Notes: generated by a model from the letters alone, not told the origin. A stretch of 64,000 bases of DNA from Pohlia nutans (GCA_022496805.1 CM040087.1:16761501-16825500), one strand, 5' to 3'. Counted from the stretch's first letter, positions 23,281-35,880 are shown. Program-made: numbers and translations.

Positions 23281-24529
23281 GCAACAAAGGACGTGTGTAC
23301 TCACCCCAACCATAAATCCTCCCCATTGGCGATAACGGAAGTGCCAAAATGCCAGCCACAACTCAAGTTTGCTCAAGGCTGACTCGGTCACAGCCCCGGC
23401 GGATACCCACCATGCTTTAAGTCCTTGATACAATCTCTCAGCCTCGGCCATTGTTTGAGCCTTCCTGTATTGGTGACACATCTGCTTGTGTTGGTCCCAG
23501 AGATCTTCAGCGATGTATTTCTCAGTATGCTTCACCATGGACTGGGTCCAGTGAAATTGACAAGTCCTCTCACGGTCGTCCATACGTTCCTCCTTGTTGC
23601 CGGACCCATAGACAACCCGGACGGCGTTCCAATTGGCCTGGGCACTGTCTGCCATGAAGCCCTTGAAGTTAGGCATGTCAATACCATGTCGCTTCATCAC
23701 AACGTTGAGATTCTTCCAGAAGACCATTTGGGCTTCAATGTCCTCCGACTGCATGTCGCAGCAAGCAATAGTCATGACACGGCAATAAGTGGAGTCATAG
23801 ACATGGCAAACCATTGTTGTCCACTGCTTGATTCGTTTTACATGATCAAACATCAGCCACGCATTCTCAAGATCACCATTGGGTTGCATCCGCTTCACTA
23901 GGTCCACCCCACTGCCGGGGCCCACTTCAGACATCTTGAAGACGTACACCTTGTCCAGCTCAGAACCTTGGCCAGGGAACATGTTCATTTGAACAAAAGC
24001 CCAGTTGCTAAGGCCTCGCAACCTAGTGATGCTGTCCATGACACCGTACCTCCTCAAGTACCTGAAGGTGACAACCTTATTTTGAATATTTGGTGAAGCC
24101 ATGTCTTTGCATCGATCCAGCACCGAAACTAGTTCCTCAAAGCTCAACGTCTTGGGCGGATCGTCCTCGGACCTCAACAAGTAGCCTCTGATGAGAGTCT
24201 TGCTTGCCTCTAATACCACTGCACTCTTTGTCGCTTGCGGAGTCTTCTCAATTTGATCTTCAATTAGACTGCTGATTTCGACTTTGGTGTCCCTATAGTC
24301 ACCAACCTTAACAAGATGCTCGTGAGATCCAAGGTGGATACAAACACGAGTTCTGTTACGCTTGCCAGACACATAGTAGATCTTTGCTCCACAAGTGGCA
24401 AGACAGGAGGGCGGTTCTTTACACACCTTGCACACCACGGTCGAACCTCGAGGAGGACCCTGGTCCACAACAAACGCTTTCAGTCAGGTACACTCTTTCA
24501 CCACCCTATCACTTGCATCCAACACTTTT

Positions 24530-24770
24530 TTTCTTTAGGATATCAAAACTTCTACTTGGAATTTTGAAAGGGCAGCGTATTTGGGCAAGGGACATGTGTT
24601 TGGGCAACGGGGCAGCGTTTTTGGGCAATGGGGCAGCGTTTTTGGACAAGGGATTAGGGGCAGTGGTGATGGGCAGCGTATTTGGGACGGGGCAGCGCCA
24701 ACGGGCATAGGGCAGCAGTTTCAGGTAAGGGGCAGCGTTCGTGGGCAACGAGCAGCGTCCCAAATTTTTG
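24530..24770. repeat. GGGGCAGCG-rich repeats
   Basis: Degenerate repeats of about 20 bp (GGGGCAGCGTTTTTGGGCAA type) in the presumed first intron of the transposase-like gene. Open frames here are by-products. Confidence 0.7.
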
Positions 24771-25484
24771 TTGGCCGCCCTAAACCCTAATGGCCAAGGC
24801 TGCCACCCATAAGACCTGTCCTCATGCGCAGTGCAGTTGCAGGCGCCTCCGCCTCCATCGCGGAGCTTGTGGCCATCCGTTGCAGCGCTCGTGGCCGACC
24901 AGGTAGTGTGCACGCAAGGGTTTTGTGATTCGAGTTCCCTTTTCAATTTTCTAGTTTGAGGGCTCGTGCGCTCTCGTGTTCTCCAGCTGCATGATCGTCC
25001 ATTCAGGTGCTCTCATTGGAATCCTCATGTGATCAATCAGGTGTTTTCATTGGAATCCTCGTGTGCTCATTCAGGTGTTCTCATTGTGCGCTCATGTGCA
25101 TGCTTGCTAGCACTTTCAGTTGGGACTCCTCTTCTTACTAGCTTGCATCATTTTGCTTCTCCCTGATGCAGGATCCACCCGCTCACACGTCGCCCGCAAG
25201 CTTGGTCAACTCGCTCCCACAGGTACGCCTCAACCACTCTCAACTCATAATTCTTGTAGTCATAATTCTTGTAGCTACTAGATCCACCATTCTAGACTCA
25301 CAGCCTGCAGAATTCTAAATGGACCTCGCGACATTCTAAACCCAACCCTAAACTCAGTACTCAAAACCCTAAACTTTTGATATTCTAACCTGACCTTGCG
25401 GTCTTGTAAACCCTAACCCGAATCCAAACTCAATATAGTAAACCCTTGAGTTTCTAAGTGGACCTTGAGGCATGAGTCCACGCA

Positions 25485-26530
25485 TCATGCATCAGACTCC
25501 GCGTGTGAGGATCACGCATCACGCATCAGGCCACGCGTGTGATTGGTTACCCAGCAGGCAGTGCGCTTCGCGAGTGAGGATCACGCATCACGCATTAGGC
25601 CGTGCAGTGACGAGTAGTGTAAGAGTAGTGATGAGTGGGCGTATATGTGGTGCAAGAAATGGGCTGTGGCGAGTAGTAGGCGTAGTGGGCGAGAAATGGG
25701 CAGTGAGTGGTATAGGACCAGTGGTGCGAGTTCTGGAGGTGGCGAGTTGCGTGGGCAAGGGCCAGTTAAGATTTCAGTGGTCGGGTCCGACCCTTGGTAG
25801 GGGCCTCGAGCAGAATGTGTGGATGGTGCGAGTTCTTAGCACAAGGGCAGTTAAGAATCAGTGGTCAAGTAGTGGGCGAGTAGTGGTGACTCGTAATGGG
25901 GCAGTGGCGAGTAGTGGGCACTGACTAGTAGTGGTGACGAGTAGAAGTGAGTAATAGGCAGTGACAAGTAGTAGTTTGGGGTAGTGGCGACGCGTAGTGG
26001 GCGAGCAATGGGCAGTGACGAGTATAGGACCAGTGGTGCGAGTAATGGTTTTGGCGTATTGCATTGCACGAGGGCCCGTTAGTTTTCAGTGGTCGGGTCC
26101 GACCCTTGGTAGGGGCCTCGAGCAGAATGTGTGGGTGGTGCGAGTTCTTAGCACAAGGGCAGTTAAGAATCAGTGGTCAAGTAGTGGTGACTCGTAATGG
26201 GGCAGCGGCGAGTAGTGGTTTAGAGTATTGTGCGAGTAATGGGCAGTTTGTGTAGTGATGCGAGTAATGGGCACTGACTAGTAGTGGTGACGAGTAGAAG
26301 TGAGTAATGGGCAGTGACAAGTAGTAGTTTGGGGTAGTGGCGACGCGTAGTGGACGAGCAATGGGCAGTGACGAGTATAGGACCAGTGGTGCGAGTAATG
26401 GTTTTGGCGTATTGCATTGCACGAGGGCCCGTTAGTTTTCAGTGGTCGGGTCCGACACTTGGTGGGGGCCCTAAGTTGAATGCGTGCGAGGTGCAAGTTC
26501 CTAGCATACAGCCAGTTCTGACACTTGATG
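25485..26530. repeat. Repeat-rich region upstream of the ParB-methyltransferase gene
   Basis: ATCACGCATCACGCAT runs (25,485-25,605) are followed by GAGTAATGGGCAGTGACGAG-type degenerate repeats and three long units of about 310-350 bp that start near 25,717, 26,026 and 26,374. Each long unit contains GTCGGGTCCGAC (25780, 26092, 26445). The region lies between the two divergent genes and would include any shared promoter. Confidence 0.8.
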
Positions 26531-26563
26531 TGATTGAGATATAATGTATTCCAGGTTGTTGAG

Positions 26564-29500
26564 ATGAGGAGATCCAACGCTGCCGTGGTGAACAAGACTG
26601 GAGGACCCACATCCAGCTCCACAGTTGGAGATTCTCAAAGCCAAGGGACCAGTTTCCAAGACGTGATGGACGTTGAGGTAGTGCAAGCAACGCCCAATAT
26701 TTCTGGAGAGGCAACGCGTGAGAGCGAAATACGTCAGCTCATTCTACCATGTGATTCAAGTGAGAGTGGGGACTCTCAACCGGACGAAGGAACTGGCGGG
26801 TCGGGAGATGGTGACGATGGCGGCTCTGCTGGTGGTGATGGAGGGAGTCCGGGAGTTCCAGTTGGTGGTGGCTCTCAACCTTGTGGCGGGAATGGCACTG
26901 CTACCAGTAACGTGGCAGAAGTTTCGAGTAGTGAGGGCACGGGGGAAGGCGTTGTGGAATCCTCTGGTCCTCCACTGGAGATGCAAAGTGACGCTGCTGG
27001 CAGAGGTTTAGAGTCACTGCCCCACTTGGAGCGAGCACGTAGACAATTTATCGGACTCACAAAGGCAGGGAATAACGTGCATGCTGGACTTATTCATGGA
27101 GACTTGCATGAGCTCATTGAGAAAATGAGAAAAAAGCCTTACTCTAAGGATGTCCTCAAAATTCCACTTTGTCGAATGATTCACATGCCAATGGTAAGAC
27201 CAACACTTCGTTGTGATGTAGTGAAGCTGATGGGCGCTTTTTGCTATGGCTATAAGCCAAATTCAGCTGCCATGTATGTGTCTATTACCAATGACCAGGG
27301 TGAGGATCGCTTTGTAAGTCAAGAAGATATCGACCAATGGAACCCATGCTGGGTTCTAGAGAACGAAGAGGAGAGGCTAAAATCTGATCCTAACCTCCAG
27401 TGCTTGAGTGGCTCAATGTTCTATGTTTATGATGGGAACCATAGACTTTTGGCGTGGAAGGAAGTGATCGAGACTCTTCATGCCAATGACCAGCAATGGT
27501 ACACAAAGAACGGAAATCATGAGTGTGTTGTACTCAATACCGCTGGAGGCCGTGGAGATATTTTGAGTGCCATGCACAACATAAACTCGTAAGTCACGAC
27601 ATCAATTGGATGGTTACAATAAGTTGTTTGAATGTTGTTGAATTTGTTGTGTATTAGAATTTGGATTGAGGTCACTTGAAATGGCATGTGCAGTTCTAAC
27701 CAAATGGCTCACGTGAAGACAAGTTTGGTTCACATTCTTCACCGAATTCAAAAGTATGGATCATATGACTTAGAGTACTATAAGCCCATGCCTTCAACAG
27801 AGCAATTCAAGTCGTGCCAAACAAAATCGATTAAGACTTGGTATCCACTTACAAGGGACTTGATGGTGAACTTCATCTTCAGCGTAAGTTAGACTCCTCT
27901 ATATCTTCATTATCTTCGCATTTCTAGTTTAATGTACTTCATGCAATGGTTGAGTTTTGACCGCTGGCATGATGCTACAGGATGAGATTGTCCAGGTTGC
28001 TAACGAGGCTGGGCAGATGTACTGGGAAGAAGAAGAGGAGAGCATCCAAAGCGACGTTGGTCTCCAAGAATATGTTGACAAGGCCATCTCCAAAAAGAAA
28101 GAGGAGCTCTTCAATATGTTTGCCAAAGCGCAAGCAGTTGCTAATCCAACACACAGCCTCGGCTTCCTGGAGCAGGTGAGTGTGGTAATTAATTGCAATC
28201 AATGTACACTTTCAAGTGGCAATGTAATGTGCGTGGTGCGTATAGAACCCTAAACATGTTTGATAAGGAATCAGGGGTCGGGTCCGACCTTCAATTTTGA
28301 GCATGTTGTGTCGTAAGGGCAGTCAAGAACATGCTTGAAAGAGCCTGGTTTGTTCTAAGAACAGTCAAGAACATGAGTGTTCTAAGCGCTGTATGATACC
28401 GTGGTACTTGATTGCGTTTTTGAGCAGAGTCTGTGGGTCGTGTGATATGCGTTGCACAAGGGTTAGTTAGGCATCAAAGGTCGGGTCCGACACTTGGCTT
28501 CGTCCTTCACTAGAATGTGTGTGGTGCAAGAAATCGGAGTTATGGGCGGTGGTGACAAGTAGTCGTGCAAGTAATGGTGACGCTTAGTAAGGCGAGTAAT
28601 AGGCAGTGTAGTGGGCAGTGGTGCCATTAATGGACAGTGACAAGTAGTGGTGACGCGTAGTGGTGCGAGGAATGGGCAGGGACAAGTAGTGGTGACGCGT
28701 AGAGGGCGAGTAGTGGGCAGTGACGAGTGAGGCCGACTCGTAGTGCTGACTCGTAGTGGTGAAGCGTAGTGGGCCAGTAATGGGCAGTGACGAGTAGTGG
28801 AGGAGTAGTGGGCAAGTAATGGTTATGGCGAGTTGCATAGCACAAGGGCTAGTTAGGAATCATGGGTCGGGTCCGACACTTGGTTTTGACCTTCATTAGA
28901 ATATGTGCGTCGTGCGAGTTGTGTGGCACTCGGGTCAGTTAGGAATCATGAGTCGGGTCCGACACTTGGTTTTGACCTTCATTAGAATATGTGCGTGGTG
29001 CGAGTTGTGTGGCACTCGGGTCAGTTAGGAATCATGGGTCGGGTCCGACACTTGGTTTTGTCATTCAGTAGAATGTGTGGGTGGTGCGAGTTCGTACAAG
29101 AGTGGCAAGTTAGGAATCAGTGGTCGGCTCCGACATTTGGTTGCGTCCCCAAGCAGAATGAGTGTGGTTCACGAAATGGGCTGGGTCGAGTTGTGGTGAC
29201 GCGAAGTGGTGACGCGTGCTGGGCGTGTAATGGGCAGTGACGAGTAGTGGGCAAGTATAGGGCCTGTAGTGCGACCAGAGTCTGAGGGCGGTGCGTTGCA
29301 CGAGGGCCAGCTTGGGATCAGTGGTCGGGTCCGACACTTGGTTGGGTCCTTGTGTGAAATGTGTGTTTGCTACTTGTTTGCGTAGCACAAGGGCAGTGGA
29401 CGGGTCCGACACTTGGTTGCGTAGCACAAGGGACAGTTTGGAACCAATGGTTGGATCCGTAGCTTGGTTGCGTGATTGAGCTGAGTGTGCGTGTGGTGAT

Positions 29501-32500
29501 GAGTTGCGTAGCACGAGGGACTTTTGGGAATCAATGGTCGGATCCGTAGCTTGGTTGTTTGATTGAGCTGAGTGTGTGTGTGGTGATGAGCTGCGTAGCA
29601 CGAGGGACTGTTGGGAATCAATGGTCGGATCCGTAGCTTGGTTGTTTGATTGAGCTGAGTGTGTGTGTGGTGATGAGCTGCGTAGCACGAGGGACTGTTG
29701 GGAATCAATGGTCGGATCCGTAGCTTGGTTGTTTGATTGAGCTCAGTGTATGTGTGGTGATGAGCTGCGTAGCACGAGGGACTGTTGGGAATCAATGGTC
29801 GGATCCGTAGCTTGGTTGTTTGATTGAGTTGAGTGTGCGTGTTCACTGCCCATTACTCGCACTTGGGACAGTTTGGAATCAATGGTCGGATCCGAAGCTT
29901 GGTTGTGACCTCCAATTGAATGTGTGTGGTACAAGAGATGGGCAGTGATGATAGGCAGCGGGAGTAATGGTGACGCGTAGTGGGCGAGTAATTGGCAGTG
30001 ACGAGTAGTGGTTCGAGTAAAGGACCAGTAGTAGGCGAGTAGTGTAGGAGTAGTAGGCGAGTAGTGGTTTTGGCGAGTTGCGTAGCACAAGGGCCAATTA
30101 GAAATCATGGATCGGGTCCGACACTTGGTTACGTCTTTGAGCAGAGTGAGTGTTCTTCAAGAATTGGGCAGTGTGGAGTAGTGGTGACGCGTAGTGGGCG
30201 AGTAATGGGTAGCGACAGGTATTGGTGGCGCGTAGTGGTGACGCGTAGTGGGCGAGTGATGGGTAGTGACGAGTAGTGGTGACGCGTAGTGGTGACGCGC
30301 AATTGGCGAGTAGAGGGCAGTGACGAGTAGTGGGCGAGTATGGGAAGTGAAGTGGAGACACGTAATGGGAAGTGAAGTAGTTACATGTAGTGGTGAAGTG
30401 CAGTGGTGTCGAGTGGTAGAAATTGGACTAAGGGGCAGTTGTGGGTGGTGCGAGTAAAGACCAGTGTTGCGCGTGGTGCAAGTAATGGGCAGTGGTGAGT
30501 GGTGCGAGTACTGGGCAGTGTACTGGTGCGAGGAATGGTGACGCGTAGTGGTTCGAGTAATGGCAGTGGTGCGAGGAATGGTGACGCATAGTGGTTCCAG
30601 TATTGGACCACTAATGGACAGTGTAGTGGTGGGAGTCATGGGGATACGTACTGGTGGGAGTAATGGGGATGCGCACAGTTGGGAGTAATGGTGATGCGTA
30701 GTTATGGTATTCATCAAGGTTGAGAGTTCTCCCCTTAGAGGTGCAGATTGTTGAGCATTACAGCGCGCATGTTGCCGCAAAAGTCGAGATGACTTTGGAG
30801 AAGTTGCAGATGCTGGCAACAGCAGCGGTGGAGTCAAAGTATAAGGTGCGGTGGCTAAAATGGTGGAATAGTCCATCATTTGTTCGATCGGACCTCAGGT
30901 TTCCAAAGTCTCCTGCTGGTGAGGACACTCTAAAGAAGTGGATGGATCGTGCTGCATTTTGGGCAGGGATAGAGGAGTCTGCGAATAGAGAGCTAGTTGT
31001 TTACCTAGCTCTAGTTGGTGGTGTTGATAGTTCTAAGGTTGTTGATAGTTTTGTGGACTACCTTGAGAACTGGCGGATTTGCCTTTGGGACAAGGCGTAC
31101 AACACCCATTTTGGGGGCCCTGATGCGTATGCAAAATCCATGAGGTTTGACAAAGTCAAGGACGGTGACCTCGTTGTGAAACGGCTCCGTCTAAGCTTAG
31201 TTCTACTCCCTCACAGATGCGAATAATGTGTGCAAGTCAAGTGGTGTCTCTCTCGCTTGGGGCAGTAATGACAGCGTGAATTGCAAGTAGTGCATGTGAT
31301 GTTGGTTTGAGTACTGGTTTGAGTACTAGTTCGAGCGATAATAAGAGTGACGGCCCACTGACGAGTAGTGGCGTGTACTCGTGTCAGTAGTGGGGTGGTA
31401 ATGAGTAATGTGCAAGTAATGGGGCAGTGGTGCGAGTAGTGATGCGAGTAGTGGTGCGAGTAATGGGTCAATGATGCGACTGGTGGTGCGCGTAGTGGGC
31501 CGAGCAATAGTGAGAGTTTCAAGCCAGTGACGAGTACTGGGCAAGTACTGGTGCGAGTAGTGTTGCGAATACTGGTGGTTCGAGTACTGGTTCGAGCAAT
31601 GACGAGAGTGACGACCAACTGTAAGATTACGTGGTCTAGGCTGCTCACTTGTTCGCGTCCTTGAGCAGAGTCTGTGGGTGGTGCGATTTGCGTAGCACAA
31701 GGGCCGGTTAGGCATCAGAGGTCGGGTCCGTCATTTAGTTTCGTCCCTCATTAGAATGTGTGTGATGCAAGAAATCGGAGTAATTGGCAGTGGTGCTTGG
31801 TGCGAGTAAAGGACTATGGTGCTTGGTACGAGCATTGGGCATTGTAATGGTGCGAGTAATGGGCAGTGACGAGTAGTCGTGCAAGCAATGGTGACGCGTA
31901 GTGAGGCAAGTAATGGGCAGTGTGGTGGTGCGATTAATGTGCAGTGCTGAGTACTGGTGACGCGTAGTGGGCAAGTGGTGGGCCAGTAGTGGTGCGAGTT
32001 GTCGGCCAATAGTGGTACGAGTACTGGTTCTTGTATTGGTGAGGCACTAAAGCCAGTGACACGTATTGGGCAAGTAATGGGCAGTGGATCGAGTATTGGT
32101 TCGAGTAACGGCTGAGTAATGGGGCAGTGGGGTGAGTAGTGGTGCGTAATGGTCACAAGTAGTGGTGCGTCTTTTGAGTTCACGGCAGTGGCCAGTACTG
32201 GTGCGAGTAATGTGGTAGTGACGAGTAGTGGCCGAGTAATGGGGAAGTGACGAGTACTGGGCGAGTAATGGGCACTGGTGCGACTGGCGGTACGAGTAGT
32301 GGTTCGAGTACTAGGGCAGTGTAATGCCCAGTGACGAGTAATGGGCGGCATTTAGGGTGCGAGTACTGGTGCGAGTAATGGGCAGTTCTGCGCAGTGACG
32401 AGCAGTGGGCGAGTAATGGGAAGTGGTGCGTGGTGCGAGTAAAGGTAGGCTGTGGTGCGTGGTGCGAGTAAAGGTAGGCTGTGGTGCGTGGTGCGAGTAA

Positions 32501-35153
32501 TGGCCAGTGACTAGTGCTGGTGCGAGTAATGGGGCAGCGACGAGTTGTGGTGCAAGTAATGGGGTAGTGACTAGCACTGGGCGATTAATGGGCAGTGTTG
32601 CGAATAGTGGGGGAGTAGCGGTGCGTGGTGCGTGGTGCGAGTAATGGGCATTATAGTGATTTGTCTCGGCTTGGTGGCGAGTAGTAGGCGATTGCTGATG
32701 AGTAATGGGCAGTGCAAGTAATGGGTGCAGTGACAAGTACCGGTGACGAGTTATAGGCAGTACTGCGTGGTTTTAGAGTAATGGGCGCAGTGACGCCAGT
32801 AATGGGGTAGTGGTGAGTGGCGCGTGTAATTGGGCAGTGTAGTGACCAATGCGAGTAATGGTTACACGTAGTGGTGACGAATAATGGGGCACTGCTGCGT
32901 GATCTGAGTAATAGGTGCAGTGACGCCAGTGACGACCAGTGGTACGAGTATGGGCTGTGGTGTGAAACGCGTTGTGAAGCGTGGGCAAGGAAACCCCTAT
33001 GTTTGCATTAGGGTCTGAATGTTTCATGGTATCCACATTACTGCCACGAGGTTCACGGGGATTGACACCACTGAGTTCTTGAAGGTTGATGCCATTGCTA
33101 AGTGATGTGAGTAAGGGCAGTCTCGGCGATGCATTATCATGAGTAATGCATGGATGCGGTGGTAACAAATGATTGTCATTGTGTAGGTACATGAAGCAAG
33201 TGCTCCTCAAAGAAGGGGCCACTCTGAAGTTACCAGCTTGTGTACAGGGATGGTGCGATTCTTCCTCACCGACCTCCATCTTCTCAAAGACGCAGAAGAG
33301 GAACTTCAGCAGAGACCACCTCATGGAATGCTGCTGGTACATCGAATGCCCCAAGAGTTTTGTACCTGATTCGGAGGCTGAGCTCAAGAAGTCGTTGACA
33401 GCTACAATCGAGCTCTCTGATGAGGACGAAGTTGAGGATGAGGATGCTGATGCTGATGAGACTGCAGTTGAGGATGCACAAAAGTCGAAGAAGAAGGCGC
33501 CAACGAAGGAGAAGGCTACATCGAAGAAGAAGGCGTCAATGAAGGCTGAGAGCAGTGTCACAGAGGTTGCATCAAAGAAAGTCACTACCAAGGGTAAGGC
33601 TGCATCCACTGTTGCTTCCATGACTGCAATCAAGTCTGCTCCAGGAGGAGACATGGTGATGACTGATGCCCACAGTGTGCCCCTTCCACTCACTCAGAGC
33701 CGTATGAAGCAACCGACTCCTCCTACTTTATCACAGCCTGCACCCACTGAGTCTAGTCCGCAAGCCCTTGTCAGCAACGCCTCCATTCTTGAGCAGCAAC
33801 GACATTTTCGTGAGGTTCAAAAGTTTGCTCTATCTTGCTCTCCTTCTCGTTCTTGTAACTTTCGTGGAGTGCCTTCTATGCGTGGAGCTGCAGACTTGGT
33901 GATTGCAGACTTACCAGAGGGTCTACCGGTGCCAAATGTATCGGTGCCATCATCCGTGGTGCCCACTTGGAATGTGAAGTCTGAGGACTACTTGCAGGAG
34001 TTGTTCGAGTTTGCCGATGAGATTCTACATGATAGTGGCGCACTGCTGCTTTTCTTTCCATTTGACAATGGCGACTTTCTTGAGGACATTGAGACGTTTT
34101 TTGACTCTTTTGGATTTGCAATCTACAAGGAGTGGATGGGGGTTAACTATTTGCCCATGAGTTCGGCAAGGGTTCCCAATACCACAACCAACAGATTTAA
34201 TATGCTTCTCCTCAAGCGGGTGTCTCGGCCCAAGGACTCTGTGTCTTGGAGTTCAACCTTTTCCATTCGTGATGTGCCAGAGTTGGTTGCCCATGGTGTA
34301 GATGTTGGCCTCAACGACACATTGATTAATCACTGCACCAACCCCCTGATGGATGGTGCTCGTCCATGGCGAGGCCCAAGGGAGAAGGATGAATACTTTT
34401 TTTCTTGCCTTGTTATGGCTTTGACCACGGTTGGGGACATTGTCATTCATGTAGCAGTTGGCACTGGTATGAAATATTCTTCTTTGCTTTCCTTGCAAAC
34501 TATTTGCCTTTGCTTTTTTTGATGCTAATGTGTACTTATCCGTTTATGGCGTGGTTCTTTTTAGGGAATTCCATCACTGCTTGCAAGAATACTGGTAGGC
34601 ACGTTCTGGACATGGAGAGTGACAAGAAGCTGTTTGAGGCTGTTCTAAAGCCCATGATATCTCTTGCAAAGGCTCCACCAATTCCTCCTGCTCCTGTACT
34701 ATCTGCAAAGAAGCCAAAGAAGGCTGCTGCAGTGAAGCGCCGTCGTGTGGAGGACCTTGTGTAAGTAAGTGCCGATTATTCTTTCTATTCATATGTAGCT
34801 TCTATTGTATTTTGATCTTTATGATATCACTTGTGTCTAAACTTTTCCTTGTGTTACTGCATTCTAGACTCTTTCCAAGCCCGGCTAAGAGTTGGAGACT
34901 TCCTTCATATGCAGAAGATGCAGCACAGTTGCAAGCATTGCAAGTATCTCCACCTCTTCTGTTAGATCCTCCCCCGAAGTATGACTCTCGTGTTTTAAAA
35001 TATTTAGATGTTGCTGTAGAGGTTGATTTTGATCTAAGTGTGTCTCAAACTCAACCCAGTGCTAGTGAATTTGAGGAAGGCTCAATGGCGCAATGCACCA
35101 CCATGGTTAATAATGGTTTGATTTATGTAGATGATGAGGCGATTAGAGAATAG
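26564..35153 (+). CDS. ParB-like domain fused to beta-class amino-methyltransferase-like domain
   Basis: Seven exons: 26564-27588, 27694-27883, 27981-28175, 30747-31144, 33187-34466, 34565-34760, 34868-35153, giving 1,190 in-phase codons ending in TAG. The exon 4 donor (AG|GTTTGA) is the least certain. Residues 1-160 are Ser/Gly-rich. About 163-342 resemble the ParB/sulfiredoxin fold, with the signature DGNHR at 290-294. Exon 5 starts with a Cys/Trp-rich segment and a long acidic then Lys-rich linker. The C-terminal domain has motif IV-like ADLPEG (D844) first and motif I-like VGTGN (1027-1031, then GRHVLDME) after it; this order is that of beta-class N6-adenine/N4-cytosine methyltransferases (PF01555). 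Motif IV differs from canonical [DNS]PP[YFW], so catalysis is uncertain. No break in frame. The role is unknown: self-modification, or regulation of the element. Confidence 0.75.
28176..30746. repeat. Intron 3 filled with degenerate tandem repeats
   Basis: 2.6 kb of units such as GAGTAATGGGCAGTGACGAG and ACGCGTAGTGG, interspersed with GTCGGRTCCGAC palindromes (28277, 28480, 28866, 28952, 29038, 29324 exact; variants at 29123, 29399, 30111). It contains the regular 87-bp array at 29,370-29,905. The long minus-strand frames here are repeat artefacts. Confidence 0.85.
29370..29905. repeat. 87-bp tandem array, six units
   Basis: The mark GGTYGGATCCG occurs at 29449, 29536, 29623, 29710, 29797 and 29884, exactly 87 bp apart. 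Central units are nearly identical. Each unit contains the perfect palindrome CGGATCCG, except the first, which has TGGATCCG. Confidence 0.9.
31145..33186. repeat. Intron 4 filled with degenerate tandem repeats
   Basis: About 1.8 kb of GAGTAATGGGCAGTG-type units, with a single GTCGGGTCCGTC at 31721. The final 200 bp before the acceptor (32,990-33,186) are ordinary sequence. Confidence 0.85.
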
Positions 35154-35880
35154 ACCTCAATGATATTGTATTTCCCTACAACTATATTATATCTCTATTT
35201 TGCATAGCCATTGTAATGGCTAGTTTTATGTTTATCATTTGTACATTATACTCTTGGTTATATCCTTTGAGCTCATTGTTTTAGCTTACTAGCTTACTTA
35301 TATGGTGTTTGGTGTTGTTTGGGCAATGAGTGTATTAGCAATTAGTGTAATAGTGTATCGTATGTATGTTTGGTGTAATCCTGTAATTTGTGTATACTCT
35401 TTAGTGGAGTAATATTGTTTCAATTATGAGTTTGTATAAGATTGTATAAAAAAATTGAACAAATTATCAGGTAGTAATCTCATATGAGAGAATGTTAGAA
35501 TTCAAAATGAGATCTTCACACAAACCTAAACATCCATCACTAGTACATTAACATCATCACTTCATTCCCTCTTAGACTAAATATTGTGAATTCATTCAAT
35601 CCTAATTCACTCCTAAACATTCACTCCTAGACGTCAATTCATTCACTCCTAATTCAACCCTGGCTAGACAAAATATCGTATGTACCAAACTTACATGAGT
35701 GATCAAAGTCCGTGGATGAATGTCCCAAAATTCTATATCTCACTGCTAAATTCTCCTAAATTCCACGGTTATACACGCCAATTCTCCCAAAAAATATTAA
35801 TAAAAAAATGAAAAAATCCATGGTTATAGGAACCCTAACCCTGAAAATGACTGCGAAAATGTTTAAAGTCTGCTCTTTAA

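Larger units (their letters stand above)
21635..24858 (-). pseudogene. DDE/SWIM-type transposase-like protein with one in-frame TAG
   Basis: Model: exons 24816-24858 (tentative, supplies an ATG), 23305-24476 and 21635-23119; 900 codons in phase, interrupted only by TAG at 22277-22279. In order: a zinc-binding CxxC...C...CxHxxxHxH segment of the WRKY-GCM1/FLYWCH kind; an RNase H-like fold with Asp in VYDSTY and in FMADSA, then C-x2-H in CQFHWTQ, and a likely Glu in AETVHN; an Asp/Ser-rich linker; a SWIM zinc finger (CSC...CKH) near the C-terminus. This order is typical of MULE-like and related transposases. The TAG lies upstream of the SWIM finger, so readthrough or an intact sister copy would be needed for activity. 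The 185-bp intron 23120-23304 holds a 79-bp tandem duplication. Confidence 0.7.

Noticed and set aside
29110..29846. Long minus-strand frames over the 87-bp array
   Set aside because: The proteins are pure repeats because 87 is divisible by 3; no start context, homology or codon pattern supports a gene.
25485..33000. CRISPR-like array
   Set aside because: Repeats are degenerate, contiguous and without unique spacers of constant size, in a eukaryotic intron setting.
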